From the NCBI GenBank assembly GCA_937892025.1, contig CALAVA010000020.1, positions 1 through 5,971 on the forward strand: DNA of 5,971 nt. The letters run 5' to 3'. Every line of letters starts with the position of its first letter. Position 1 is the first letter of the stretch. Shown here one piece after another: positions 1-5,361 of the stretch. The notes below the pieces were generated by a model. The model ran no database searches and was not told where the DNA came from. It saw only the letters and a list, made by a program, of their open reading frames with translations. Origin of the DNA: an uncultured Bacteroidales bacterium. Its GTDB lineage: Bacteria > Bacteroidota > Bacteroidia > Bacteroidales > WCHB1-69. The position numbers were made by a program, and so were the translations under genes.

Positions 1-543
1 ATTGCTTCAGAAGTTGAAGGTCATCCTGATAATGTAACTCCTGCTATGTTTGGAGGTTTTTGTTTATCTTCAATGGAAGATGACGGAAGTGTTTCTTATT
101 CCAAAATTGATTGGCCTAAAAATTGGAAAATAACAGTTTTAATTCCTGATTATGAACTTGATACAAGAATAGCTCGTTCTGTACTTCCTGAAAATATAAG
201 TATTGCTGATGCTGCTTTTAATATAAGAAAATGTGCAATGATTATAGATTCTGTATACAGAGCAGATTCTGAAACTATGAAAAAAGCTCTTAAAGATAAA
301 CTTCATCAACCATATAGAGAAAAATTAATAAACGGTTTTAAAGAATTAAAAGAATTATTGCAAAATAAAGAAGATATTTTAGGTTGTGTTATATCAGGTG
401 CAGGTCCTACAATACTTGTAGTTTCGGAAAATTACGGTTTTGAAAAAGTTGAAAATGAAGTTAAACAAGTATTTGATGATTTAAATGTTAATTGTGATAT
501 AAGAACATACGAAATTGAAAATGAAGGTACTTTGGTAATATAA
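1..543 (+). CDS. thrB: Homoserine kinase, C-terminal part (5' end outside window)
   Basis: Homoserine kinase phosphorylates the hydroxyl of L-homoserine with ATP in the cytoplasm, the step before threonine synthase. The frame is open from base 1 and ends at TAA 541-543, so about 180 codons of a protein usually near 300 residues are present; the ATG at 46 is internal. Two GHMP-kinase hallmarks are visible: an EVEGHPDNVTPAMFGG stretch (residues 4-19 of the fragment), typical of ThrB just after the ATP-binding region, and a C-terminal glycine motif GAGPTILVV (about bases 400-426), equivalent to the third GHMP motif. The region between has the expected helical, Lys/Glu-rich character. pgk follows after 15 bases, suggesting co-transcription. 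Base composition is very AT-rich (13 G+C of 60 in bases 301-360), unlike the genes to the right. Other GHMP kinases (for example mevalonate kinase) are less likely because the EGHPDN block is characteristic of ThrB. Confidence 0.88.
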   Translation: MASEVEGHPDNVTPAMFGGFCLSSMEDDGSVSYSKIDWPKNWKITVLIPDYELDTRIARSVLPENISIADAAFNIRKCAMIIDSVYRADSETMKKALKDKLHQPYREKLINGFKELKELLQNKEDILGCVISGAGPTILVVSENYGFEKVENEVKQVFDDLNVNCDIRTYEIENEGTLVI

Positions 544-544
544 A

Positions 545-550
545 AAGGAG
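545..550 (+). promoter_or_regulatory. Shine-Dalgarno site of pgk
   Basis: AAGGAG lies 8 bases before the ATG at 559 and fixes that start. It is a strong, canonical ribosome binding site. The mutL-to-HD spacing and the minus-strand gene further right have none, which supports the view that this end of the window comes from a different organism. Confidence 0.85.
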
Positions 551-558
551 AGACAAAA

Positions 559-834
559 ATGAAAAAATCTATTAAAGATTTAACAGACATTAAAGGCAAA
601 AAAGCTCTCGTAAGAGTTGATATAAATGTTCCTTTGGATGCTGATAAAAATGTTACGGATGATACTCGTATTCAGGCTATTATGCCAACTTTAAATTTAT
701 TAAAGGAAAAAGGAGCAAAAATTATATTAATGGCTCATCTTGGCAGACCAAAAGGTGAAAAAAATCCTGAATTTACACTTGCACCGGTTGCGAAATATAT
801 GAATAAAGTTTTTGGTCAAGAAGTTGTTCTTTAA
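559..834 (+). CDS. pgk: Phosphoglycerate kinase, N-terminal 91 residues only (cut at a junction)
   Basis: Phosphoglycerate kinase transfers phosphate from 1,3-bisphosphoglycerate to ADP in glycolysis. The N-terminal substrate-binding domain begins normally: the PGK signature KKALVRVDINVPL (residues 14-26) carries the Asp21 and Asn23 pair, followed by the arginine in DTRI (Arg37) and the HLGRPKG loop (His60 to Gly66) that contacts 3-phosphoglycerate. All of these sit where the family has them. The gene stops after residue 91, whereas the family is close to 400 residues, so the rest of the N-domain and the whole nucleotide-binding C-domain are missing. The TAA at 832-834 is not a native stop: those bases are the TTTAAT of the mutL FFNVPARR motif read in another frame. 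The fragment cannot be a working enzyme. It is most simply a gene cut by a chimeric join rather than a natural pseudogene. Confidence 0.87.
   Translation: MKKSIKDLTDIKGKKALVRVDINVPLDADKNVTDDTRIQAIMPTLNLLKEKGAKIILMAHLGRPKGEKNPEFTLAPVAKYMNKVFGQEVVL
818..831. other. Chimeric junction between pgk and mutL
   Basis: Recognisable pgk protein (FGQEVVL) runs to about base 830 in one frame. Recognisable MutL protein (LFFNVPARR) starts by base 824, possibly 818-821, in another frame. The two therefore overlap on a short AAGAAGTTGTTCT stretch that suits both genes. Codon use, base composition and ribosome binding site style all change here. No transposase, inverted repeat, tRNA or attachment site is visible. 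A short shared sequence is what an assembly or amplification chimera, or an end-joining event, would leave. I favour an artefact because two essential genes are cut at the same base. Confidence 0.8.
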
Positions 835-2233
835 TGTGCCAGCCCGTCGAAACTTTCTCAAGTCTGACAATGTAGAGTTCGGTCATATTCAAGAAGAGTT
901 TTTGCGTGTTGCTTTGGTTCATACGGATATACATTTTAAATTGTATCATAATGACAATATTGAATACAATTTGTTGCCGACCAAAATCAAACAGAGAATA
1001 GTAGATATTTTTGGCAGTAGTTACAAGGAGCGGTTGATTCCGATAGAAGAGCAAAGTGATATTATCAAGATTTCAGGTTTTGTGTCCAAGCCGGAGTGTT
1101 CCAAAAAAAGCAAGGGTGAGCAATATTTGTTTGTCAATAATAGGTTTATTCGTCATGCTTATTTTCATCATGCGATAATATCAGGGTATGATAGTTTGAT
1201 TCAAGAGAAGACTTATCCGAGTTATTTTATTTTTTTGCAGGTAAATCCGGAGCAAATAGACATCAACATTCACCCGACCAAAACAGAGGTAAAGTTTAGG
1301 GAGGAGCAGGCGATATATAAGATATTATATGCGACAGTAAAGCATGGTTTGGGTGTGTTTAACTTACATTCAAATATAGATTTTGAGAATATGTCTCCGA
1401 TAGATATGAGTGGTTATAAGCCTTTGGGTTCAATACGTGAGCCACTGACGTCCACCAATGACAATTACAATCCATTTGAAGCAAAATATAGTCAGGGAGG
1501 TGCTTCCTCGTGGACACCTCGTACTTCGGTTAAAGGTTGGGAGAACATATATGAGTCAATTAAAGAGAATACTCCTGAGGTGTCTGTTGCCTCTGAGTTT
1601 GAGGAGCAGTTGTTGCCCTTAGAAGATGTAGACTCATCTGGTTTAGCGGAAATGGAGCCGCCATCGGTATTTCAAGTGTTTGATGATTATATAGTAGGGA
1701 AGATAAAATCAGGTGTGGTTTTGATAAGAATATCAGCAGCCTTGGAGCGTATTTATTATGACCGTTATCTTAGCCAATTGGAGTCTATAGAACAATCGGA
1801 TGTGGGTTGTCAAAAGTTGTTGTTTGCCGATACGATTACATTGTCTCCTCAAAATTCAGAAACGATGAAAGACGTGTTGGTAGAGTTTAATAAATTGGGT
1901 TTTGACATAGAGGAGTTTGGCAAAAATACTTTTATAATTAATGGTGTTCCTGCCGATTTATCCCTTCAAGGTTCTCCTCAACTGTTTATAGAGGAGTTGT
2001 TGGAGATATACAACAACAATTTATTATCTTTAAAGATAAGCAGGCGGAGCAATATAGCCCACTCATGGGCACGTGCGGTCAGTGGCAAGCGAGACACTCG
2101 AAGTTTGTCTCAAGAGGAAATGCAGCATATCATCAATGAGTTGTTTTGTTCGTCTGCTCCGCAGTTGTCGCCAAGTGGGAAGAAAGCATGTATTGTTATT
2201 AATGAAAAGGAACTTTTTCGTTTTTTCAATTAG
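821..2233 (+). CDS. mutL: DNA mismatch repair protein MutL, lacking its N-terminus
   Basis: MutL is the ATP-driven linker of mismatch repair between MutS and downstream strand removal. The fragment starts in the conserved LFFNVPARRNFLKS block, normally near residue 140-150, and ends at TAG 2231-2233, giving about 470 of an expected 610-640 residues. Present are the second half of the transducer domain with NNRFIRHAYFHHAI and VNPEQIDINIHPTKTEVKF (about 1244-1303; the HPTK lysine contacts ATP in the family), a variable linker (about 1380-1665) containing the NYNPFE and GWENIYES patterns I associate with Bacteroidetes MutL, and the dimerisation domain from FQVFDDYIVG (about 1670). The N-terminal GHKL ATPase motifs (ENSxDA, DNGxG, GFRGEAL) are absent because the junction removed them. 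In the C-domain, the position of the nuclease motif DQHAxxExxxxE reads RISAALERIYYD and the usual CPHGRP reads SPSGKK, so no metal-dependent nicking site is evident. The TTG at 812 that opens this frame lies in pgk sequence and is not a real start. Confidence 0.9.
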   Translation, partial: KLFFNVPARRNFLKSDNVEFGHIQEEFLRVALVHTDIHFKLYHNDNIEYNLLPTKIKQRIVDIFGSSYKERLIPIEEQSDIIKISGFVSKPECSKKSKGEQYLFVNNRFIRHAYFHHAIISGYDSLIQEKTYPSYFIFLQVNPEQIDINIHPTKTEVKFREEQAIYKILYATVKHGLGVFNLHSNIDFENMSPIDMSGYKPLGSIREPLTSTNDNYNPFEAKYSQGGASSWTPRTSVKGWENIYESIKENTPEVSVASEFEEQLLPLEDVDSSGLAEMEPPSVFQVFDDYIVGKIKSGVVLIRISAALERIYYDRYLSQLESIEQSDVGCQKLLFADTITLSPQNSETMKDVLVEFNKLGFDIEEFGKNTFIINGVPADLSLQGSPQLFIEELLEIYNNNLLSLKISRRSNIAHSWARAVSGKRDTRSLSQEEMQHIINELFCSSAPQLSPSGKKACIVINEKELFRFFN

Positions 2234-2236
2234 TCT

Positions 2237-3463
2237 ATGAGCAATAGTACAAAAATCATTAATGATCCGGTTTATGGTTTAATCAGCATCAATAGTTCTT
2301 TGTGTTTTGAGTTGATACAGCATCGGTATTTTCAGCGTTTACGTCATATCACTCAGTTGGGTTTGACGTATGTTGTTTATCCGGGTGCGACTCATAGTCG
2401 TTTTCAGCATTCGATAGGTGCGATGTTTTTGATGCAAAAGGCCATAGAGACTTTACAGAATAAGGGTGTTGTTATTAGTCGTATGGAGGAGGAGGCAGTT
2501 TTGGCGGCCATTCTTCTTCATGATATAGGGCATACCGCATTTTCTCATGCTTTGGAGTATTTTTTTGTACCCAATTGTTCTCATGAGGATTTTTCTATGT
2601 TGATAATAGAGTCTTTGAATCGTCAATTGGGTGGTCGTTTAGATTTAACGATAGCGATATTGACGGATAGTTATGAGCGTCATTTTTTTCATCAGTTGGT
2701 ATCGAGCCAGTTAGATGTGGACAGATTGGACTATTTGAACCGTGATAGTTTTTATACGGGTGTCGCTGAGGGTGTGATAGGTTCAGAGCGTATCATTCAG
2801 ATGTTGAATGTTCATTCCAACAGTTTAGTAGCAGAGTCAAAGGCTGTATATTCTATAGAGAAGTTTATCATATCACGTCGTTTGATGTATTGGCAAGTAT
2901 ATTTGCACAAGACGGTTCATGTAGCCGAGCAGATGCTCATTTCAGTTTTGAGTCGTGTTCGCTATTTGTATAGTTTGGGTGTGGAGGTTTTTCTCACGCC
3001 GTCTTTGTCGTTCTTTTTTAGCACTCAGCGTCAGATTTCTGATTTTGAGTTATGCGGTAATCTTGAGCATTATATGGATATTACCGACCATAGTATTTGG
3101 TTTTGTATTCAGCGTTGGCAGGAGCATGAAGATAAGGTTCTTTCGGAATTGAGCAGGCGGCTATATCAGCGAAATTTATTCAAGATAGAGGTTTCGGAGC
3201 AAGCTTTTGAGGAGGCTTATTTATCTCAGATAGCGGAGCGTGTTCGCAATTGTTTGCATATATCGGTGGCAGATAGTCAATATTTTGTTTTTCATGGTGA
3301 GATGGTCAATAGGGCATACAATGCGAAGATGGAGTCTATATTGATAATGGACAAGCAGGGTTTGGTTAGACCTTTGGAGGACTTGTCAGACCATCTCAAT
3401 CATCGGACATTGTCAGAGACGGTGAGCAAGTATTTTTTGTGTTATCCCAAAGACATTTTGTAG
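2237..3463 (+). CDS. HD-domain phosphohydrolase (dGTPase/SAMHD1-like family)
   Basis: A 408-residue cytoplasmic protein of the HD superfamily, related to dNTP triphosphohydrolases and SAMHD1-type enzymes; the substrate of this bacterial subgroup is not established and I do not assign one. The family start DPVYGLI (residues 10-16) and the RYFQRLRHITQLG stretch (30-42) are clear. The metal ligands follow in order: His58 in SRFQHSIG, His95-Asp96 in LLHDIGHTAFSH, His116 in CSHEDFS, and the aspartates of SQLDVDRLDYLNRD (157-170). The protein is therefore full length with an intact predicted active site. The C-terminal half is mostly helical and less recognisable. The start codon lies 3 bases after the mutL stop with no Shine-Dalgarno in the gap, so it is probably translated from the mutL transcript. 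Its stop is 7 bases from the end of the convergent gene, leaving no room for a separate terminator. No HKD, PAS or kinase domain is attached. Confidence 0.87.
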   Translation: MSNSTKIINDPVYGLISINSSLCFELIQHRYFQRLRHITQLGLTYVVYPGATHSRFQHSIGAMFLMQKAIETLQNKGVVISRMEEEAVLAAILLHDIGHTAFSHALEYFFVPNCSHEDFSMLIIESLNRQLGGRLDLTIAILTDSYERHFFHQLVSSQLDVDRLDYLNRDSFYTGVAEGVIGSERIIQMLNVHSNSLVAESKAVYSIEKFIISRRLMYWQVYLHKTVHVAEQMLISVLSRVRYLYSLGVEVFLTPSLSFFFSTQRQISDFELCGNLEHYMDITDHSIWFCIQRWQEHEDKVLSELSRRLYQRNLFKIEVSEQAFEEAYLSQIAERVRNCLHISVADSQYFVFHGEMVNRAYNAKMESILIMDKQGLVRPLEDLSDHLNHRTLSETVSKYFLCYPKDIL

Positions 3464-3470
3464 TTAGGGT

Positions 3471-4781
3471 TTAGTCTTCTTTGCTGGTATTTTTTTCAGT
3501 AGGTAGTTTAGTAACGTTTACTTTATCAATTCTTGCACCGTCCATATTGGTGATTTCAAAGATGAAGTTTCTCCAAGTTATGGTTTCTCCTTCAGTTGGT
3601 ACATGTTCGAGTATATCAAGTAGAAGCCCGCTGAGTGTGTTGTATTCAAATTCGTGTTGTTCATCTTCAATATCAAAATAGGCGAGGAAATCGTAGAAAG
3701 AATATTGTCCGTCTATAGTCCAATTGTTGTCGGTGTTTTGCACAATAGTTTCTTCGTTTTTATCAGTGAGTGTCATTTTTCCCAATAGTGCTTCCATAAT
3801 ATCGGTGGAGGTGATGATACCTTGCACCGCTCCAAACTCGTCTGAGATGAGTGCATAATAGACTTGTGTTGTTTTGAAGATTTCTAAGGCTTTGTATATG
3901 CTTGTTGTTTCTGGCAAGAAACGTGGAGTTTCTATATAATCAGTGATACGCATAGGTTTATCAGAGAGCAGGTTTATCAGATGTGGCAGTGAGATGACTC
4001 CGACAAGTTTATCGATATGCTCGTCAATGACGGGGTAATAACTGCAGAGGTTTTCTTTGAGTATATTTTTGATGTCGTTGATAGTAGCATTGCGGTCAAT
4101 GCAGACGAGGTCATTGCGGTGTGTCATGACGCTTTCGACGTCTCTATCGTCCAAGTCAAAGACACGCTCAACGATGTCTTGTTCGACATCTTGAACTTCT
4201 CCCTCGTTGGCCCCCATTTTGACGGCTTCTAAGATTTCTTCTTCGGTTATTTTGGTGTCAGGGGCGGTGTTTAGCCTAAATATTTTGACAAAAAGGTTGA
4301 TACTTTTTGTGAGTATCCATACCAATGGTGCGAAGATGATGGAGAAGAATCTCAAGCAGCCACCGAGTGTTCTCAATAGGGTTTCAGGGTAAGCCATGGC
4401 GAGTTTTTTGGGTATCAACTCACCGAGGACAATGGTAAAATAGGTGATGAGAAGAACAATGATTGTTTTGGCTATGGCTCCGGCATATACACCGATAAGG
4501 TTGGGGGCGGGAAAAGTCTGAGAAAGGTAGTCTTTGAAATATACGGCAAAAGTATCACCGCTATAAAGACCAGTGAGAATGCCAATGAGGGTGATGCCAA
4601 CTTGAATGGTTGAAAGATATTTGTCGGGGTTGGCTATCAGTTGTAAGGCACGACCGACACCGCGACGGTGGTCCTTGGACATGGCGTTTAGCCGAACTTG
4701 ACGTGAAGAAATGAGGGCTATCTCCAACAAGGACAACAAACCATTGAAGAAGATTAAAAGAATGATAACTAAAATTTCCAT
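3471..4781 (-). CDS. CNNM/CorC/HlyC-family membrane protein with CBS pair
   Basis: A 436-residue inner-membrane protein of the family often annotated as hemolysin-related or magnesium/cobalt efflux (CorC, YfjD, MpfA, CNNM). Members characterised to date act in Mg2+ transport or resistance; the hemolysin label is historical. Residues 1-170 form the DUF21/CNNM transmembrane domain: hydrophobic segments at about 3-23, 58-75, 97-119 and 138-158, with the conserved GELIPKK motif (120-126). An acidic linker, ITEEEILEAVKMGANEGEV (178-196), leads to a tandem CBS domain (about 217-335, with VMTHR near its start and DEFGAVQGIITSTDIMEALLG near its end) that typically binds adenine nucleotides. Residues about 346-426 are the CorC_HlyC C-terminal domain (DGQYSFYDF, FEYNTLSGLLLDIL, ITWRNFIFEI). 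The length is normal for the family and nothing is missing. A promoter matching the Bacteroidetes consensus lies upstream at 4826-4855. No Shine-Dalgarno is visible before the ATG. GldE, a gliding-related homologue, is an alternative subgroup I cannot exclude. Confidence 0.92.
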   Translation of the reverse strand: MEILVIILLIFFNGLLSLLEIALISSRQVRLNAMSKDHRRGVGRALQLIANPDKYLSTIQVGITLIGILTGLYSGDTFAVYFKDYLSQTFPAPNLIGVYAGAIAKTIIVLLITYFTIVLGELIPKKLAMAYPETLLRTLGGCLRFFSIIFAPLVWILTKSINLFVKIFRLNTAPDTKITEEEILEAVKMGANEGEVQDVEQDIVERVFDLDDRDVESVMTHRNDLVCIDRNATINDIKNILKENLCSYYPVIDEHIDKLVGVISLPHLINLLSDKPMRITDYIETPRFLPETTSIYKALEIFKTTQVYYALISDEFGAVQGIITSTDIMEALLGKMTLTDKNEETIVQNTDNNWTIDGQYSFYDFLAYFDIEDEQHEFEYNTLSGLLLDILEHVPTEGETITWRNFIFEITNMDGARIDKVNVTKLPTEKNTSKED

Positions 4782-4820
4782 AGTGGGTTGTGTGTGTATC
4801 TAAATATGTTAAGTGTTTTG

Positions 4821-4830
4821 CTTTGCAAAG
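4821..4830. repeat. Perfect 10-base palindrome CTTTGCAAAG
   Basis: CTTTGCAAAG reads the same on both strands and overlaps the -7 element of the minus-strand promoter just upstream of the CNNM-type gene. It could be a small operator, but the symmetry does not extend further and half of it is simply the TTTG of the promoter, so a chance origin is likely. Confidence 0.3.
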
Positions 4831-4855
4831 ATACAACTTTATTAGCAATTAGCAA
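4826..4855 (-). promoter_or_regulatory. Bacteroidetes-type promoter for the CNNM-family gene
   Basis: Read on the minus strand, TATCTTTG (4833 down to 4826) matches the Bacteroidetes -7 consensus TAnnTTTG. A TTG at 4855-4853 lies 19 bases upstream of it, which is the accepted spacing for the -33 element. Transcription would begin around 4815-4822, giving a leader of about 35-40 bases before the start at 4781. The match and spacing are seen in sequence; activity is inferred. Confidence 0.65.
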
Positions 4856-4870
4856 TGTAAAATTAGCAAT
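4841..4870 (+). repeat. Three copies of ATTAGCAAT
   Basis: ATTAGCAAT occurs at 4841-4849, 4848-4856 and 4862-4870. The first two overlap, giving a 7-base period (ATTAGCA); the third follows after a 5-base interruption. The array lies between the divergent promoters and its second copy supplies the -33 TTG of the minus-strand promoter. It may be a short tandem-repeat array whose copy number varies, or a degenerate operator. Confidence 0.6.
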
Positions 4871-4973
4871 TCCTCACCGACTATTTCTACCTTACCCAAA
4901 TCCGAAATGCCACCAAATTTTCCACCATAAGTTGAATTTTGCAATTTTATGTCGTATGCTGCTAAAAATTTCG

Positions 4974-4981
4974 TACCTTTG
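4974..4981 (+). promoter_or_regulatory. -7 promoter element for the restriction-modification genes
   Basis: TACCTTTG is an exact match to TAnnTTTG. A -33 element is weaker: TTATG at 4947-4951 sits 22 bases upstream. Transcription would start near 4986-4990, so the TTG at 4991 would be almost leaderless. The ATG at 5009, preceded by AAAGG at 4996-5000 with 8 bases spacing, is the better start for the following gene. Confidence 0.6.
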
Positions 4982-5008
4982 CGATAAATTTTGAAAAAGG
5001 TTATTGTC

Positions 5009-5361
5009 ATGAATAAATGGATTCAATATAGTATTGACTATGCTAATCAACGCTCGTATCTTGATGATTTATTTCAAGTGTATCCTACAATTCCCGAAGG
5101 TATCCGCGATATTGATGCCGCCAAGTGGAAACAAGTAGAAAAGGCTTTCAAATCGAAAAATAACAAGGCACTTATCACAAGCCTTTTGCAATTAGTACTA
5201 TTAAAACTCCACGAGTAAAAGCAATAAAAATCGCTATACTTGACGGCGTTTTGTATATCCCTACTAACAACAAAATGTATAAGGCAATAACACAAACTTA
5301 CAAAGATGAGAATATCATGAGTACGCTTGTGTTGAGAGACTTTTTATATCAAATCCGATGA
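5009..5361 (+). pseudogene. Type II restriction endonuclease, internally deleted and frameshifted
   Basis: Two ends of one endonuclease gene are fused out of frame. From ATG 5009 the N-terminal part reads MNKWIQYSIDYANQRSYLDDL and on to KALITSLLQL, after which the frame becomes noise and stops at TAA 5216-5218. From about 5188 the next frame reads AISTIKTPRVKAIKIAILDG, then LYIPTNNKMYKAITQTYKDE and LVLRDFLYQIR, ending at TGA 5359-5361. From memory both ends match the same family, which I believe is the Tsp45I-like type II endonucleases of roughly 300 or more residues. About 60 residues of each end remain and roughly 200 are missing, including the central region where the PD-(D/E)xK nuclease residues (a GEAKFLTDFGG-like block) normally lie. 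Its end overlaps the methyltransferase start by 4 bases (ATGA), as in an intact R-M operon. An upstream TTG at 4991 could extend the N-terminus by six codons, but homologues as I recall begin at MNKWI. The deletion may be natural inactivation or a joining artefact. Confidence 0.8.
5186..5197. other. Deletion junction inside the endonuclease gene
   Basis: The N-terminal frame is recognisable through SLLQL (to about 5194). The C-terminal frame is recognisable from AISTIK (from 5188). The two overlap on GCAATTAG (5188-5195), which suits both flanks, so the join happened within a short direct repeat. The frame moves by one base at this point. Confidence 0.65.

Noticed and set aside
773..1054. 93-codon open frame on the minus strand
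   Set aside because: It is antisense to pgk and mutL, crosses the junction, and resembles no family; its opposite strand has clear conserved coding motifs.
559..2233. A natural pgk-mutL fusion or a short functional PGK-like protein
   Set aside because: The two coding frames differ, so no fusion protein results, and 91 residues cannot form a PGK active site because the nucleotide-binding domain is absent.
2955..3152. 65-codon open frame on the plus strand
   Set aside because: It lies wholly within the HD phosphohydrolase gene in another frame and its hydrophobic, cysteine-rich translation is typical of an out-of-frame shadow.
3464..3470. A terminator between the convergent HD and CNNM-family genes
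   Set aside because: Only 7 bases separate the stop codons and I saw no strong GC stem followed by a T-run at either end.
4561..4848. 95-codon open frame on the minus strand
   Set aside because: It overlaps the transmembrane coding part of the CNNM-family gene in another frame, is rich in His and Ser and matches nothing.
4788..4994. 68-codon open frame on the plus strand in the intergenic region
   Set aside because: It covers both promoters and the repeat array, has no ribosome binding site and gives an unconvincing protein; regulatory DNA is the better reading.
5074..5295. 73-codon open frame on the minus strand
   Set aside because: It is antisense to the endonuclease remnant and spans its deletion junction, so it is a by-product of the join.
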